From assembly GCA_013397845.1 (NCBI GenBank), contig VZTG01005248.1:2537007-2601006 (forward strand): 64,000 bases of DNA. The letters run 5' to 3'. Position numbers and translations under genes: made by a program. The DNA is from Melanocharis versteri. Its lineage: Eukaryota; Chordata; Aves; Passeriformes; Melanocharitidae. The notes under the pieces were generated by a model. That model had not been told where the DNA came from. It worked only from the letters and a program-made list of their open reading frames with translations, and made no database searches. Below, in pieces: positions 25,813-38,720 of this stretch (position 1 is its first letter; every line of letters begins with the position of its first letter).

Positions 25813-26732
25813 ACAACTCCTACATATTAAATTTCTCTTATAGACTGTTTGGTCTTTTCTTTCCTTGAAGCACATAATCCAAACAACCCTCGCCATCAGA
25901 CTTCCTATTAATCTTCAGTATTCTGGTATGCTACCTATTGCCTTCCACTTACTTGACCTGATCATTGCTGCTGCCTGAAAGACATTTCTTCCTCTCAGCA
26001 ACCTTTTGATAACAGCACTGAGATAAGTCTGGAGTCTTTTACTGGCACATTATTACTCTTTGACAGTCTGGGGAATGCAGTTGGGACTAAAAAGGTTTTG
26101 CTGTTACCCTGACCTAGAGATAAACAGAAATTTTGAAAAGGTATCTCTCGTCATTATAATGTCAACATAATAAATTTTTTATACTAATTTAATTGGACTA
26201 GTTGTTTTTTTCTGTTTTCTAACTAAGCATTATAATGATTCTTCGTTTATGGAAATATATTTTTTGAGAAAGTGCATGTAGTGTTTGACTTGACATATTA
26301 AAAGATTTCTTAAACTCCTCATTCTCTCATTTCTCATTGAGAAATGCCTCTGTGTACTACACCTCTAATTTTTATCATTCTATATGCAAAGAAACCACTG
26401 GTACCCCAGATGAGTGACTGAGACTAGCCATAACAGTTATTAACCACTTTGGGGTGACAAGAGGTTTAGATTTAAATTTTAGGAAACTAGAATTCCACAG
26501 CTAATGTTCTAAGATCACAATTATTTCCTGTCTTCACCTTGTTATGATCCATCACTAGGGGCCAAGATGTTCGCTATGAATTCTCATCAGGCTAAACACA
26601 CACTGCACCATGTGTCAGGGAACTCTTATGCTATTTATGCCGAGGGAAAGCAAGTGAAGAAAACAAAGAGTATCACCAGTACTTAGATCTCAATTTGGTG
26701 CTGCTGTGTGGATGGTTTGGAGCTGGGGTTGC

Positions 26733-26840
26733 GAGACAGAGAAAACAAAAGAGAAAGAGACGAGAAAGAGAAAGAGACAGAGAGGCAGAGGAAAGAGAGG
26801 AAATGGGGGGAGAAGGAGAGAGAGAGAGACAAAAGAGAGC
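26733..26840 (+). repeat. Purine-rich (GA)n tract
   Basis: About 108 nt on the plus strand with only around seven pyrimidines, built from GAGA, GAAAGA and GGAGA units. Long mirror-like polypurine tracts can form triplex (H-)DNA. The overlapping frames on both strands give Arg/Lys/Glu- or Leu/Phe/Pro-rich low-complexity peptides and are not genes. Confidence 0.92.
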
Positions 26841-29800
26841 AGTGGCCTAATCTTCTTCCTTTTTAGTTTACCTGGTGCACACCTCTGACTTAAATTAGAC
26901 TTTTTAGATATTTGTTCACCCAAGCACAGACATCCCTTCTCCAGGAAGTGAGTTGGCAGGGAGGGGGGGACAACGCTGAGCATGAGTCTCCAGGTGGAGC
27001 AGGATGTTGGCTCAGAACACCTCTGCCCCTCCTCTCAGGACCCTCTCCTCTGACCACTGTTCCTGCAGCAATATTCAGAATGTTTGAGTTAAAACACACA
27101 TAGGTCTGGTCCCTTCACAGCTGCTCAAGCTCAGTTTCTTTGTCACTTTTATCCTACACATCTTGTACATAATTTTGCCTGGCTGTGTAGTAGTGCCCAC
27201 TTTTACCATTTCTCCTCTGGGTTCTGAAAAATCTCTGTTTAGGATCTGGCCCCACCTGCTACCACTTGACTGCACCCTGCTTAATAATTTGGCTTCAGGA
27301 TCTCTAAATTAATCTAGGGTTCAGACTAACATCAGTGCTTTTGCTACTTGAAAGATCTCAATAGAGAGAATTCTTATAATTTTAGAAGCCAAATGATATG
27401 TGTGTTACATTAGCTGCAATTTTTGAGATTTTCACAGAGGGGCCAATATTTTATCTGCCTGTTTATATTCTTGAAACCATGCAAAATTCTGAGCCTTAGC
27501 ACAGAGCTTCTCTGCTTAAGCACATTATACCTGATGTAGCATTTTTTATTCCTTGCTAGTTGGTAGATTATCATCCTTCATTGTCAGGCTAAAATAGTTG
27601 GAATAAAGAAATGGGATAGAGTTTTCAGTCACAAACTGGAATATGGACATTAGGACCCAATTTGTTATATTTGAGACCCCCTAAGTGCACTCTGCTATTT
27701 ACTCAGCCTATAAATATGAAACTGCTGTCTTTCTTGGCACAGCACAATAGATGCTTTATTTAACTTACAGTCTCTAGAAGCAAAAGTGGTCTATATTTGG
27801 TTACATTACTTGACTTTTATAGAAAATTTTTCTTCATTTCCACTGACTCTGACAGCCACAAAGCACCTATACCCAGTGGTATGAACTATGATGATTTAGT
27901 AGACCTGAATGGTTTAATAGACTACTGCTTTTCTTACTACTCTGATTTAGGGGAGGACTCATGATCACTCCACTTCTCACCCCATAGGAAAATAAAAATG
28001 CTGAATGAAAAATATTTAGGTAAGATAAATGGAGAAGAAACAAGCTACATGAAACAAATCAGTGTTCTGAAGCTCTAACTTACACTTTTTAATTAGTTTA
28101 GAAGACCTGACTCCATTTATCTTCCATATTGACTAGGCACCATGACCTGAAACAACTTCTATCCGTAGATTTCAGTTTCTAACATGATACAAGAAAAATT
28201 CAGAATAATTTTCCATAGTTTTCATCCTCTTACAGAAGAACAGAATTTTTCTTCCTCTTTAGTATGAAATTTTCTATTTCTAGAGGAATATTTCTTCTTG
28301 CTTCTGTTCCCAGAGGACTACTCAAGTATGTAAAGAAAGTAAAATTTCCACTCTCTCTTTGCTGTCACATCTTGGAAGTATTTTCTAGAGAGCACTGTGG
28401 CTGTAATTGGAGAAAAGGTGATATTTCTTTCAAAATGTGGGCTTACTGCTGATTGAAAAATGAATTTTAATTTAGAAATGGGGTACTTAGTTTCTCATTC
28501 ACCCTGTGTCATGACACACTTTTGACAGGTTTGTTGCACTGATTTCCTTTTCTGAATAGGGTGTGATCAGTAGGTGGTTCTCTTTTCTGGTCTAGACATA
28601 ATAGATATAATTGAATCCCTCACAGATTAAGGATGATCTGTCACTGCTTTATACCTCAAACATCTTAGCAAATAAAATTAATATAAGGCACGCCTGACAA
28701 ACTGCCTGCTCCAGGCTCTCTAAAGAATTTAGCAATTTTCTGTTCGCTACAGCCTGAAAAAAGCTCACAGCACCTAAGAATAATTACCTAAATTTCTACA
28801 CTAACATTTAATTTATTCTGAAGAAAGCAGTCAATCTAGTTCTGCAGAGATTTTCCAAAATGCTAATTCTAGTGTTAGCCTTGTATTACATAAAATTCTG
28901 GTGTTCAGTAAGTATAAACTGTAATGGCACAGAAGTTACAACTCCACAGATAGACAATGGTCAGTCTATCCTCTCTGAAACATTCTGTCCAGCAACAGTC
29001 TCTTGTATGCCAGATAATTTAGGTTTTAGATACCTCATGGTGTTGTCGTTAATTGTAAACCTCTTTCTTTCTGTACCAATTGCATTTGGTTTAGGAGCCT
29101 GAGATGGTAGAATTGGCATGTGCACATTTACTTTTGCAGTTAAATGATACAGATACAGAATCATTTGAAGATAATTCACATTTTGGGTATTTTTAAGGAT
29201 TTCTGGAAGCGTTTATTAATCTGTGTTGACTAGAGCAAAATAAGGGTGAGTATCCTGGCTTTGGAGTCTCAGGTGACATGAATTCAAGTGTGTAGCTGTC
29301 TTGTTGAATACTAATAACAGAAGTTTTGCAGCTGATCTACTGAGAAGCTGTCATTCTGCCCCAGGTTTTCCTCCTTCTGGGTCTTCATGACAGGTCATCC
29401 TATAATGTTGTGAATTATGCAAAGTCGACAGAAGAATCCACCTGAATTTTGAGCTCAAATTTCCTCGCACCGGAGGCGGTTTGGGATTACTCCCAAAAAT
29501 CTGCCTCAGACTACTGCTGGGGGAATAACAGGTTCTGACACTCAGTCAAAACCCAGATCCATGTGCATTACTAACAGTCCCAGGCAAGACTGGATAATTT
29601 AGTAATAATTTACTAATCAAAGTGATTTATTTAATCAGTAATTGCCATTTGCAATACTTAGACTTTTTAATTTGTTCATTAATATATTTTTCAATAGTTT
29701 CTGGTTGGGAGATTATTTTCATGATAATTAAACACATAGATATCTTAAAATATTAATCATAGATTCGTTGTGGGAAAAAACCCGAAAAATTCACAAACCT

Positions 29801-32800
29801 CATGCTTTTACTTCATTAAGTTAAATTTTGAAGCAATCTTTCAGCAGAGAAGGGCATTGTTTGTCAAGATAATCTCAGAAATTCTTTAAGAAAACAGCAT
29901 TGTCTTTGGACCTGAAAACAGCACAAGTAATGCATTTTGTTCAATTAGACTCCAATTTCTTTTAATGAGGAAGTCATGAGCTATATCTCAATTCTCTTTT
30001 TTTAACCCTTAAAACTATACACTGCAAATTTGATTACATCTTTGTTATAGTGAGTCTGACATACAGAATGAGTTTATGCGAAATAACGTGTAGATTGAAA
30101 TGGCCCTGTGGGGAAAATGAAATAAGACATCACAAATGCAGAATTCCTCCAGAAAGAGAAGGAAGATAACAAAAGAGAATCTACATTGATTCCCTCCCAG
30201 GGAAAGAATGGAGCATGAATTCTTCCCATTGCTATCCCAAGAATGCACAAAGGTAAGGATTGTTAGGAGAGCTCTGGAAATAATCTTGAGCAGTAGTTTG
30301 TGCTTATGAGACAGTCACCAGAGGCAGTTTCTCTCACTCCTCCTCCTCCTCTTCCCCTCCTGGATTCTCTGATGTCCAGAGACAGTAATTTATGATGCAA
30401 TCCTAACAGTTAACAAGCAAAAATTCATTTGATTAATTATTTTTGTTCTGAAAATGTCTTATTGTTTCTCTAGATATTTTTCTTTTATAAGACAAATTTT
30501 TTGAGTCTGTGGGCTTTAAAACTGAAATTGATCCTAACATTTCAGCCCATGTTACTGTCATATTTATTCAGAAGCAGAAGCATCTACTGAAACATCTAAA
30601 AACGCTTCATGGGATGAGGAGGTATCTGACCGGTCCTGATGGAACATGCTTGCTAAGTAAAGGTTTCGATGAATGGAGTTTTCCCCAAAGTACTTTTCTC
30701 TCACAATTAAGTGAGAACAAGTAGCTAACCTCTGGCTTAGAATCACCAGCCCCACAACCCAAACATGAACTCCAAGTTTGCTCAAGTTGCTAAAAGTATA
30801 GTGATTGAGAAAGATGGAAATTCAAATTTAGTAACTAATTTCTTTTTCATGTAGCGTATTAATATGTCTAGAAAACCTGTATTTATTATGGATGTTCAGA
30901 GGAAAAAAGATAAGGCTTATGATTCTGTTTTGTTGATTTCTAAACATTCAGCTGTTTGGCCGCATATGTAAGAGTCTACTAATCATTAATTAATCAAGAA
31001 ATCCGAGAGGGAAAGTTTATTTCTGTGCTAAGATTTTTTCAGTTTTTTTCTCTTGTATTTCAGAGGATTTCAAAATAAATAGATGCTCTTCAAAGACTGC
31101 AGACAAGTAATCATTTTCTTTTAACAAGCTTATTAGTTTATTGACTTATGTTGAAGTGGGCTTCCCAGTTATTATATTTCATTTTGGGAACATTATTTTT
31201 GAAGAATGATAGGATGATTAGTGTCATATTAGGGTTTTATAATTTGTAATGCTGTATTCAAGGGTTTGCCAGCATTTACATTTCATATCCCTTTGGTTCA
31301 ATGGCTTCTTTCAACTTATCTATTAAAAGAACTTTTCACTGTTGGCCCATGAGTCTGTCTTTCAACAAATTAGGATAAAATTATTTCTGTAAGTTTCATT
31401 AGGGTTGAAAGAACTTGTATAATTTTTGCAATTTTTAATATAGCCAAATTTAACACTTTTGATTGAAGCCACACTTCAAACAGCATTTTAAAGGAATAAA
31501 CAATATTTTAAAGGCAAATATCTAATATGCATTGTAAGTATTTGGATACTTCATATAATAAGGGGCATAATTTATCTTTTCCTTTCAATATATCATGGAA
31601 AACATTTGGCTTGAAATAACTTAAAACTTGTCAACATCATTATGGTAAGGACCAATAGATAGTTAATGAGAATTCTGAAAAGTTGAAAGCTTTCAAAACA
31701 TACACAAGAGTAGCCTACCTTGTGTTTGGTAGTGCATCTTACCTGAAGTGATGCAGTCTTGGTTCTTGACTAATATATTTATCATTTCTTGACAATCTGC
31801 AGGCAGAAGAAGAAAATTTTCTGTCTCCTATAGCTGACTCACATTCTCATCAAAAGCAAAGGCACTGATTTTTCAGTGCAGCTATTCAGGCACTTACATT
31901 CATACATTCATACATACGTTCTCTGGTATTACCATCAAAGGGATAAGTGCCCACTCTCCCGGATCGGCCTGCAATACTAAAGCAGTAGTTCCCACGCAGC
32001 TGAGCCAACTATGACATTCATCACAACTGAGCAACCATCTGCCTGCATATAAAACAGGTTTTTTACTGTATACTAAATGCTGTACAGGAAATTTGTTAGT
32101 TCTCAAAACACAGTCTGAATTAACTTAGCCATATTTAATGTTGTTCTATGGAACTGAGCAAGTGTAGCCGTAGCCTACTACCTGGTTGGTTTGAGGGTTT
32201 TTCTGACAAGAATAAATTTTGGGAGGGGGATCATCCAGAGATTTAAGAAATGTGCATTATTTAAATGGACAGGCACTGGTTATATAATATGGAGGATGGA
32301 GAGGCACAAACAAGGCCATCAGGTTTGTTAACTGTTCTTTCAAAGACTGTTATTTATGTTTCTTTTCTCAGAATGGATGAAGAGAATTCTTTTCTGGGAA
32401 TGAACAGTTTCTTTATCTGTAAGACTGAGTACTTGTTACAAATCTTCTTGCCTCTTTGTGAACAGTTATGTTTTCATCATGTCATCCTCTTATAGATGAA
32501 TCAAGGTCAATCAATGGTAGAGGACACAAAGAAGAGGTATTGACAAGGGTTAGCAGGAAAGAGTATTAAACAAGACAGAGAAATGATGAATAGAGGAGAG
32601 AACAGCAAAAGATAACAAAAGAGCACTGGAAGCATGGCTGCTACTGTGCCCTTTGGACACAGAGCTAAGAACATTGTAGTTTTGAGGCCATCTCTACTCT
32701 CTGATGGTGAGCTTAAGGAAGACATGGAGCAATTTTAGGCCCATTCCTGACTCCGGGACTAACTAATGGTCTAAACAGAAGCCAAGGTGGCTTCTTAGCG

Positions 32801-33889
32801 AAAGTCAATTCCTTTGGGTCTTTTTCCCAAGGTGGCATAAGCCCTTTTTCTGTGTCCAAACTACATTTAATATCTGAGTTACTTGTTTCTCCATTTTTTT
32901 TTTTTACTTTCAGCAGCTCAATAATTCAGTGAGTGCAATCAGCAGTTTGAGAGATTAGGACCACAGAAGGTTTAATTGTGATTTAGAGCAGGGTTTAATG
33001 AGCTTGCAACTTAACAGAGACCTAACTACAGTCAGTGCCTGCTGATTTTAATGTCAAGCTCCAAGAAAACATAACATGGACAGCTTTCCAGAGTGTTGGT
33101 GGCCACGCTGAATGAATTCATTCAACTCTCAGAGGTGACAAATAGCCCCTAGTCCAGGTTTTTCACTCCAGCTGCAGTGCACTCGCCACTTATTTTATTT
33201 CAGTAATTTTATATAAGAGCCAGTATCTTCAGAGCATTCATAAATTAGTGTTGTACATAAATTCTACAGATACTGTGAAATTTGATTCTAAGTAAGGGAA
33301 AATTTGAGCAAATTTATTTCACACTGATTTTTTTTTCCTATGCTCGTTTTTGTTTGGTTTAAAGAGTTAGATGAATTTCTATATGATTTCATGACACCAT
33401 ACACTGTAATAATAATTCAAAATTGAAGCACATCTACATTTAATGACCCATTGAATATAAAGCTGTTAATTTCTTAAGCCACAATCCTTTCTAGAATAGG
33501 TGTGCACCAACTACTCTGTGCCTGCTTGTGAATCCAGTGATACAAAGCATAGCCAAAGGGTTCTGCCTCACAGTATTGTGTAAATTGACCTAATTTTTGC
33601 ATCTATTCTTCAGGGAAGTAAGACCCAAGTGACAATAAAATTGGCATATCTCCATTCTCTGCATCAGAAGGCTGCCATGTCCTAATGAGCTGGAGTTTGA
33701 AACCCTCTTGTCTTTGCCATGTTTGTTATCGTTCTTTTGCAGGGCAGCATGATGAAGTAGTTGAAGGATAGCTGTGCTTCCTGTATAAGAGACGTCTGCT
33801 ACAGAAAATGTCACTGCACCTGCTGAGCTATGGTTTTCAGTATATATGTGCCTAGAAATAAGCTGGTTTTGAACCTTTCTTCAGTCTCA

Positions 33890-34325
33890 TGATGCCTTGG
33901 AGTAGCTACCTAGAACAGAGGCTAGAAAATTAAATGAATAAATTAGGTATTTATTAAAAAGCCTTCAAAGGATACACCTCGGGCAGTGCAAAATCCTCGC
34001 AGAGGCTACACCCAAGATGGATGGGGGTCACAAGTTTCTCAGACAGATGTAAGTTTGGTCTGTTTGCGTATCAGAGGTTAATTGTCCAATTATAGCTTCA
34101 GGTAATGAAGCCGTATACCCCCAGTTTGCTTACTCCCCCGATTCATTTTTGTTTGTACTTTTTGGGGCCTGGGGCAGATGGTATCCTTGGTTCTCAGACC
34201 TGGAAGGATTGTTTTGTCCGACCAAAATGTGAAGAGAGCTTACTAACACTCTGTATGGAGTTCAGAGTTATACACTAATGCAGACCAGGATCTGAAAAAT
34301 ATAGAAGCTAAAACTTAAGGCATCA
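33890..34325 (-). mobile_element. Solo LTR of an avian endogenous retrovirus (minus strand)
   Basis: The 436-bp element begins TGATGCCTT (33890-33898) and ends AAGGCATCA (34317-34325), a perfect 9-bp terminal inverted repeat with the canonical TG...CA ends. Read on the minus strand it has a U3, a TATAC-like box and an AATAAA polyadenylation signal (complement TTTATT at 33950-33955) about 60 bp before its end, as in a retroviral LTR. The internal wording (for example GGACAATTAACCTCTGATACGCA on the minus strand, in part) matches an LTR I recall as frequent in songbirds. No gag, pol or env lies on either side, so it is a solo LTR. No perfect target-site duplication is seen: the flanks are CTCA and CCCA. 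Confidence 0.8.
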
Positions 34326-37300
34326 CCCAGACGTCCTTTGCACTGGGAGAAGCTGCTGTCACTTGCTGACTCTACTCAGGCTGAGTCCCAGAGTCTTTTA
34401 TCCACAATGCTGCAGCTTTGTCATAGATAAAAAGTTAACAACAGCACCCTCACAAACTGTTTCTGGTAATAGAGTCATTTTCCCGGACCAAGTAAAACTA
34501 TGAAGGTTTTGGACCTTTTGGATTTCGTAATTTTTCCTTGCACACAGATGTAGTGCCTTTTTATCATATCTGAACTTCACTCCCACTACTCGCTGATATA
34601 TTTTCAAGGTGGAATTAATTTTAGAACCCTAAGTTAGGCAGATGAGAACTTCTCTACTGCTTCAAAAGTATTTTCTTCTTTACCTTGTCCACAAGCATAT
34701 ATTCAGAAGGAATGCACCCCTAGAATCTTAAAATTTTGGCACAATTTAGTTGCCTAGCTTAGATTTGAATCCATTTTTCCCATTACTTTCTCTTCCTTTT
34801 TGCTTTCTCTAACACTTGCCTCTATAGGCAGGCTTAACTAGCTGAGAAATGTAATAGAAGTATCCATGACACTGATAAATGTATATAATACAAAAACTCT
34901 CCCATTCTCCACAAAAGCCACCTATATGTTTTGTTTTCTGGGAGATTGATATTTTCGATGTGACCCACTGATAATTAAATAAGCAAAATATTTGCATTAA
35001 AAAAAAATATAAACATTGCAAAATGTACATCTCTTTAAAATGCGTGCTTTGATTACCCAGTGTAACAAATACCAAATTTTTGGTGAAAAATATGCCTTTC
35101 AGTCTCTATTGAAGTAGTATTCAAATGCTATGCATGCCTGAAAAGCTTTTGTCAAACAGATCCTGTGAAGCTACTTACCACAAAGCTTCTGTTTGTCAGG
35201 CTTGTATGTGCCAGTCAGACTCATTCAGTCACTAGCTGTAAAAATTAATTAATATTTGCAGTCTTGGTCATGCTACACGTATAAATCTAACACGTGCTTT
35301 CAGGAAGAGAAGAAACACCTAGCAGGTGCAGCTGTAGATATTGTGCAGGCACGAGACAATATGATTATTTGGAGAAGGAACATTCTTTAGAAATAGTTGC
35401 GAGCAGTATACTATGGCACTAATTCAGTTTTTTAAGATCCTGTTTATCTGCTATGCACCATGAATGAGAAGTAGTGCTTGAGAGTTGTAAAATGTGATTC
35501 ATATTTACATGCTGTTTGATTATTTTGGTTTTGCATTTTAAGATTAATCACCAAGAAATGTGTCTTACCATCAATTTTTCTCAGAATTTTTATAGTATAC
35601 ATGAAAACTAAATTTGAAATTTGTTTATGAATAATCTTATTTCAAAAGGAAATAAATAGCAATCACCATTTCAACTGCTTATATCCCTGGAGACTTTGGA
35701 CACCAAACAATAAGAAATTCATTTATCAATTTTATAATACTCTTGGAACATAACACAGTCCTACAGAATGTTAACTCTAAAGTCCTTTATTTTCTAGGTG
35801 TGGAGTGGGAAGAATAAAACCAAAAATATTCTAGTAGGTAAGATATTAATTTAGAATCAGGGAGATCAAAGTTCAAGCCTCAGTCCCACTGACTACTTAG
35901 ATATTTAAATTAAATGGAAAGAATCCAACAGAAAAGTTAGTACTGGTAACAAATTTTTGCTGGGAGTTTTTGCATGCAAGTCTGTACATCAAATAACTTC
36001 CCCAGTCTCTCGGATTATTCCAGGGGCTGAGGGGCTCTCTTTGCTTTATGAAGAAGCTGGATGGGAAGCTTTTCAGATTTCTCAAACAGTTTCACTTCAT
36101 TAAAAGTAGTTTCTTTCACAGATTTACATTGTAAATGCCCAATTAGCCCAATTCAGGATTTGAGTTTTACTTATCAATATAGTCTTGTCTTTCATGACAG
36201 AAGAGTCTACTCCAGGTGCTATGAAACCATAATTTCTTTAAAGAAAGGAAGATATTTCTGTATTTTGATTGAAGAATGGAAGAGTATAAAATGAGATATG
36301 CTAATTGTCATGAAAACTTCCATAGATCATCACAGCTAGGATATTAAACTTTTTCTTCAATCACTTAAACCAATTATGTAGATATAACATTTCAAAAGCC
36401 TTTAAAATTTCTTTTCTGATTTGCCATTGTTTTCTACTTAAACTTCCTTGATTTGCATTTGATGAGAAATCTGTTCCTTCCAATAAGAAATAATTACCTT
36501 TCCTCATAAGGAAGGTGCTGTCGCTTATAAACATGGATTTTGTTGAGAGTAGTTGCAGGGATTATAAATTATCTGATGTTCATGAAAGCAATGATCTATC
36601 TCGCAAATTGCCATCAAACCTGGGATTTGATTCCTGCTTTGTTAAGGCTGCTTAATGTCCATGTAAAACTAATGTAAATATTGAATGCAAATTCTCTATA
36701 TTTCAAGGAAACCGAAAAAGCTGCATACCAAATTTGACCAATGGTCTATTCTATCAATTTGCTACTTTCTCTTTGACATTTAACTGGCGTCAGACGCCAT
36801 AATTACATTTTAATCTGATTATAAGACAGTTTTTCAACTCTGAATATTTAACAACGTATTCTAAAGTTGAAAGATTTATATGCATAATAACATATACTCC
36901 TAATTATATTATAGAAGTTCGTGTTTAGATTCAATCAGTCCATTTTTTAATCCTGCCAAACACAGCATTATATCATTGGGTTCAATTGGTTATGCTCAAG
37001 GGAAAAATGTAATAACCATATTTTAAGTTATCCAACTTTCAGTTTTGTTGAAAATCTGCTTCTTGTCATTACAGGAGATATGACGGATCTGCCTGAAAAT
37101 ATTTCTTTATGTTGAAACGATAAAATACATTTTTAAGACAAAAAGTAAAGAGATATTTTTACTAGTAAAGCTAAGATACTCATGTATTAAAATGGGAAGC
37201 CCTACAGATTGTACAGCTTGTTCATGGTGTCCAATTTATTAACTAAAGAATGTACAACATGGTATAAAATCCACATATCTTCAACAATGTCTAGAGATGA

Positions 37301-37489
37301 AAGGCAATGAAACCACTGTTCTTTTTATAGTATAAATTCCACAGAACAGTAGAGAGACAACATGGTTCTCTTGACATTTAAATCAAGCAAATTATGCACT
37401 TTTCTTTTTATTTTATCGTTATACACAGGAGGTAGAAGCAGTGACATACTACAAACGAGAACTCAGAAACATTGCCATATCAGGTAAGG
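34326..37489. other. AT-rich non-coding DNA
   Basis: No gene or mobile element is supported. It contains a perfect palindrome TGGCGTCAGACGCCA (36785-36799) in AT-rich context, discussed under findings. A weak MIR-like string near 35850-35895 was not accepted. Confidence 0.55.
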
Positions 37490-38720
37490 ATGGTATTAAG
37501 AAAGACCAGGCTAGTGACAGATGAAGCTTGGAAGGTACATGAAGGGCCCTACAGAGCTTCAACTTCTACATCAGTAGTGAAAATCTGAACAAGGAAAATG
37601 TGGACTCTGCTGAATGAAGTAGGGAATTCAGTGGCAGTGAACGCAGACAGGGCTGAAGTATTCAAAGCGTTCTTTGCCTTGGTCTTTGTCAATAAGATCT
37701 CTGCCCTGGCCTGTAAAAAAATGGTTCCAAGAGAAGAACAAGCAGCAGTGGATGAGAGTCAAGCCTAGGACTGCTTGAGATGGCTTGACCCATACAGGTC
37801 CATGGGACCCAACAGCCTGTAGGTAAATGCATGTCCTCACAAGGCTACTCTCCATCATATCTGAAAAGTCATGGAGGCTGGGGAAGGACTCCAACAACTG
37901 GAGAAAGGGAAATGTTCAAAAATCCATCTTCAAAAAGGCCAGAAGTAAAACAGTCTAAAGGCCAGCCAGACTCACCTCGTTACCTGGGAAAACTACAGAG
38001 CAAGTCCTCTTGGAGCACATTTCTTAGCACATGAAGACAGTGTTTGGGAACAGTCAGCATAACTTACCAAAAGTTAAATCATGTCTACCCAATGTCATTG
38101 GCCCTGAGGGTCAGAAGTCTGGATTTGTGCATGAGGAAAGAACAATAGATATAGTTATAGGGCAAATTTTTTGACATGGTCTGCCACAAAATTCTCATAT
38201 CCAAACTGAGATATCACAGTCTGCATGGATAGATTAATCGATGGGTAAAAAGCAGATGTAATGGTGAAACTCCATGGTTAACGGGGTTCACTCAACCTTA
38301 AGGCTGATAAGTGGACTACCACAGGGGTCTTATTTTGGGATATGACTTTGTTAACCTCTTGATTAATGACTTGGAAGAAGAGACTTTAGAATCTGTTGTA
38401 CACTCTCAGTCAAGTTTGCAGCTGACATCAGACTGAGATGACCTAGTTTACTTGAGGCAGAGGCATCTAGACAAGTGGGTGAATGAGGAACAGGAACCTT
38501 ATGAACTTCAGTAGAGTCAAATGCAAAATCCTTCAGGTAGGGAAGAAGAACTCTCTACAAAGATACAGGCTGGGTACTGAACCTGGGGTGAAGCTCTGCA
38601 GGAAAGGCTCTGGAGGTCTTGGCACACAGAACTAAGGATGAGCCAGCGGCACCCTGGCAGCAGAGAAAGACAACAGCAACCTGGACTATATGAGCAGGAA
38701 ATCAAAGAAAGTGTCAGTCC
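37490..38720 (+). mobile_element. Decayed CR1 LINE, ORF2 reverse-transcriptase region
   Basis: This plus-strand copy follows the CR1 ORF2 reading from the linker before the reverse transcriptase through its core. Recognisable blocks, in order: CTGAATGAAGTAGGG and AAAGCGTTCTTTGCC (LNEVG, KAFFA; about 37609-37678); TCCATGGGACCC (37799-37810); TCATGGAGGCTGGGGAAGGA; ATCTTCAAAAAGGCC (IFKK); AGCCAGACTCACCTCG (38 kb boundary); GGAACAGTCAGCATAACTT; GACATGGTCTGCCACAAAATTCTC (the D..SHKIL-type block); CTACCACAGGGGTCT (the PQGS-type block); AACCTCTTGATTAATGACTTGGAAGA (N.LINDLEE); TTTGCAGCTGACATC at 38415-38429; and ATGAGCCAGCGGCACCCTGGCAGC near 38638-38661. The reading frame is broken by many stops and indels. 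The catalytic FADD motif reads FAAD (GCT at 38421-38423), so the copy is dead. It lacks the CR1 3' UTR. The 99-codon minus-strand frame at 38517-38816 is an antisense shadow. Confidence 0.88.

Larger units (their letters stand above)
23379..33889. other. Non-coding DNA, mostly AT-rich
   Basis: No gene is supported across about 10.5 kb. Listed separately within it are two probable amniote repeat relics (24.4 and 25.7 kb) and a purine tract (26.7 kb). A moderately GC-rich stretch follows the purine tract (about 26930-27060). A CpG-containing patch with a 7-bp hairpin (TTTGGGA 29480-29486, TCCCAAA 29491-29497) lies near 29.5 kb. A short CTC-rich tract is at about 30336-30360. Confidence 0.5.

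Noticed and set aside
35850..35895. MIR-like string (GGGAGATCAAAGTTCAAGCCTC)
   Set aside because: Only one short block agrees with a reversed MIR; not enough ordered matches to call.
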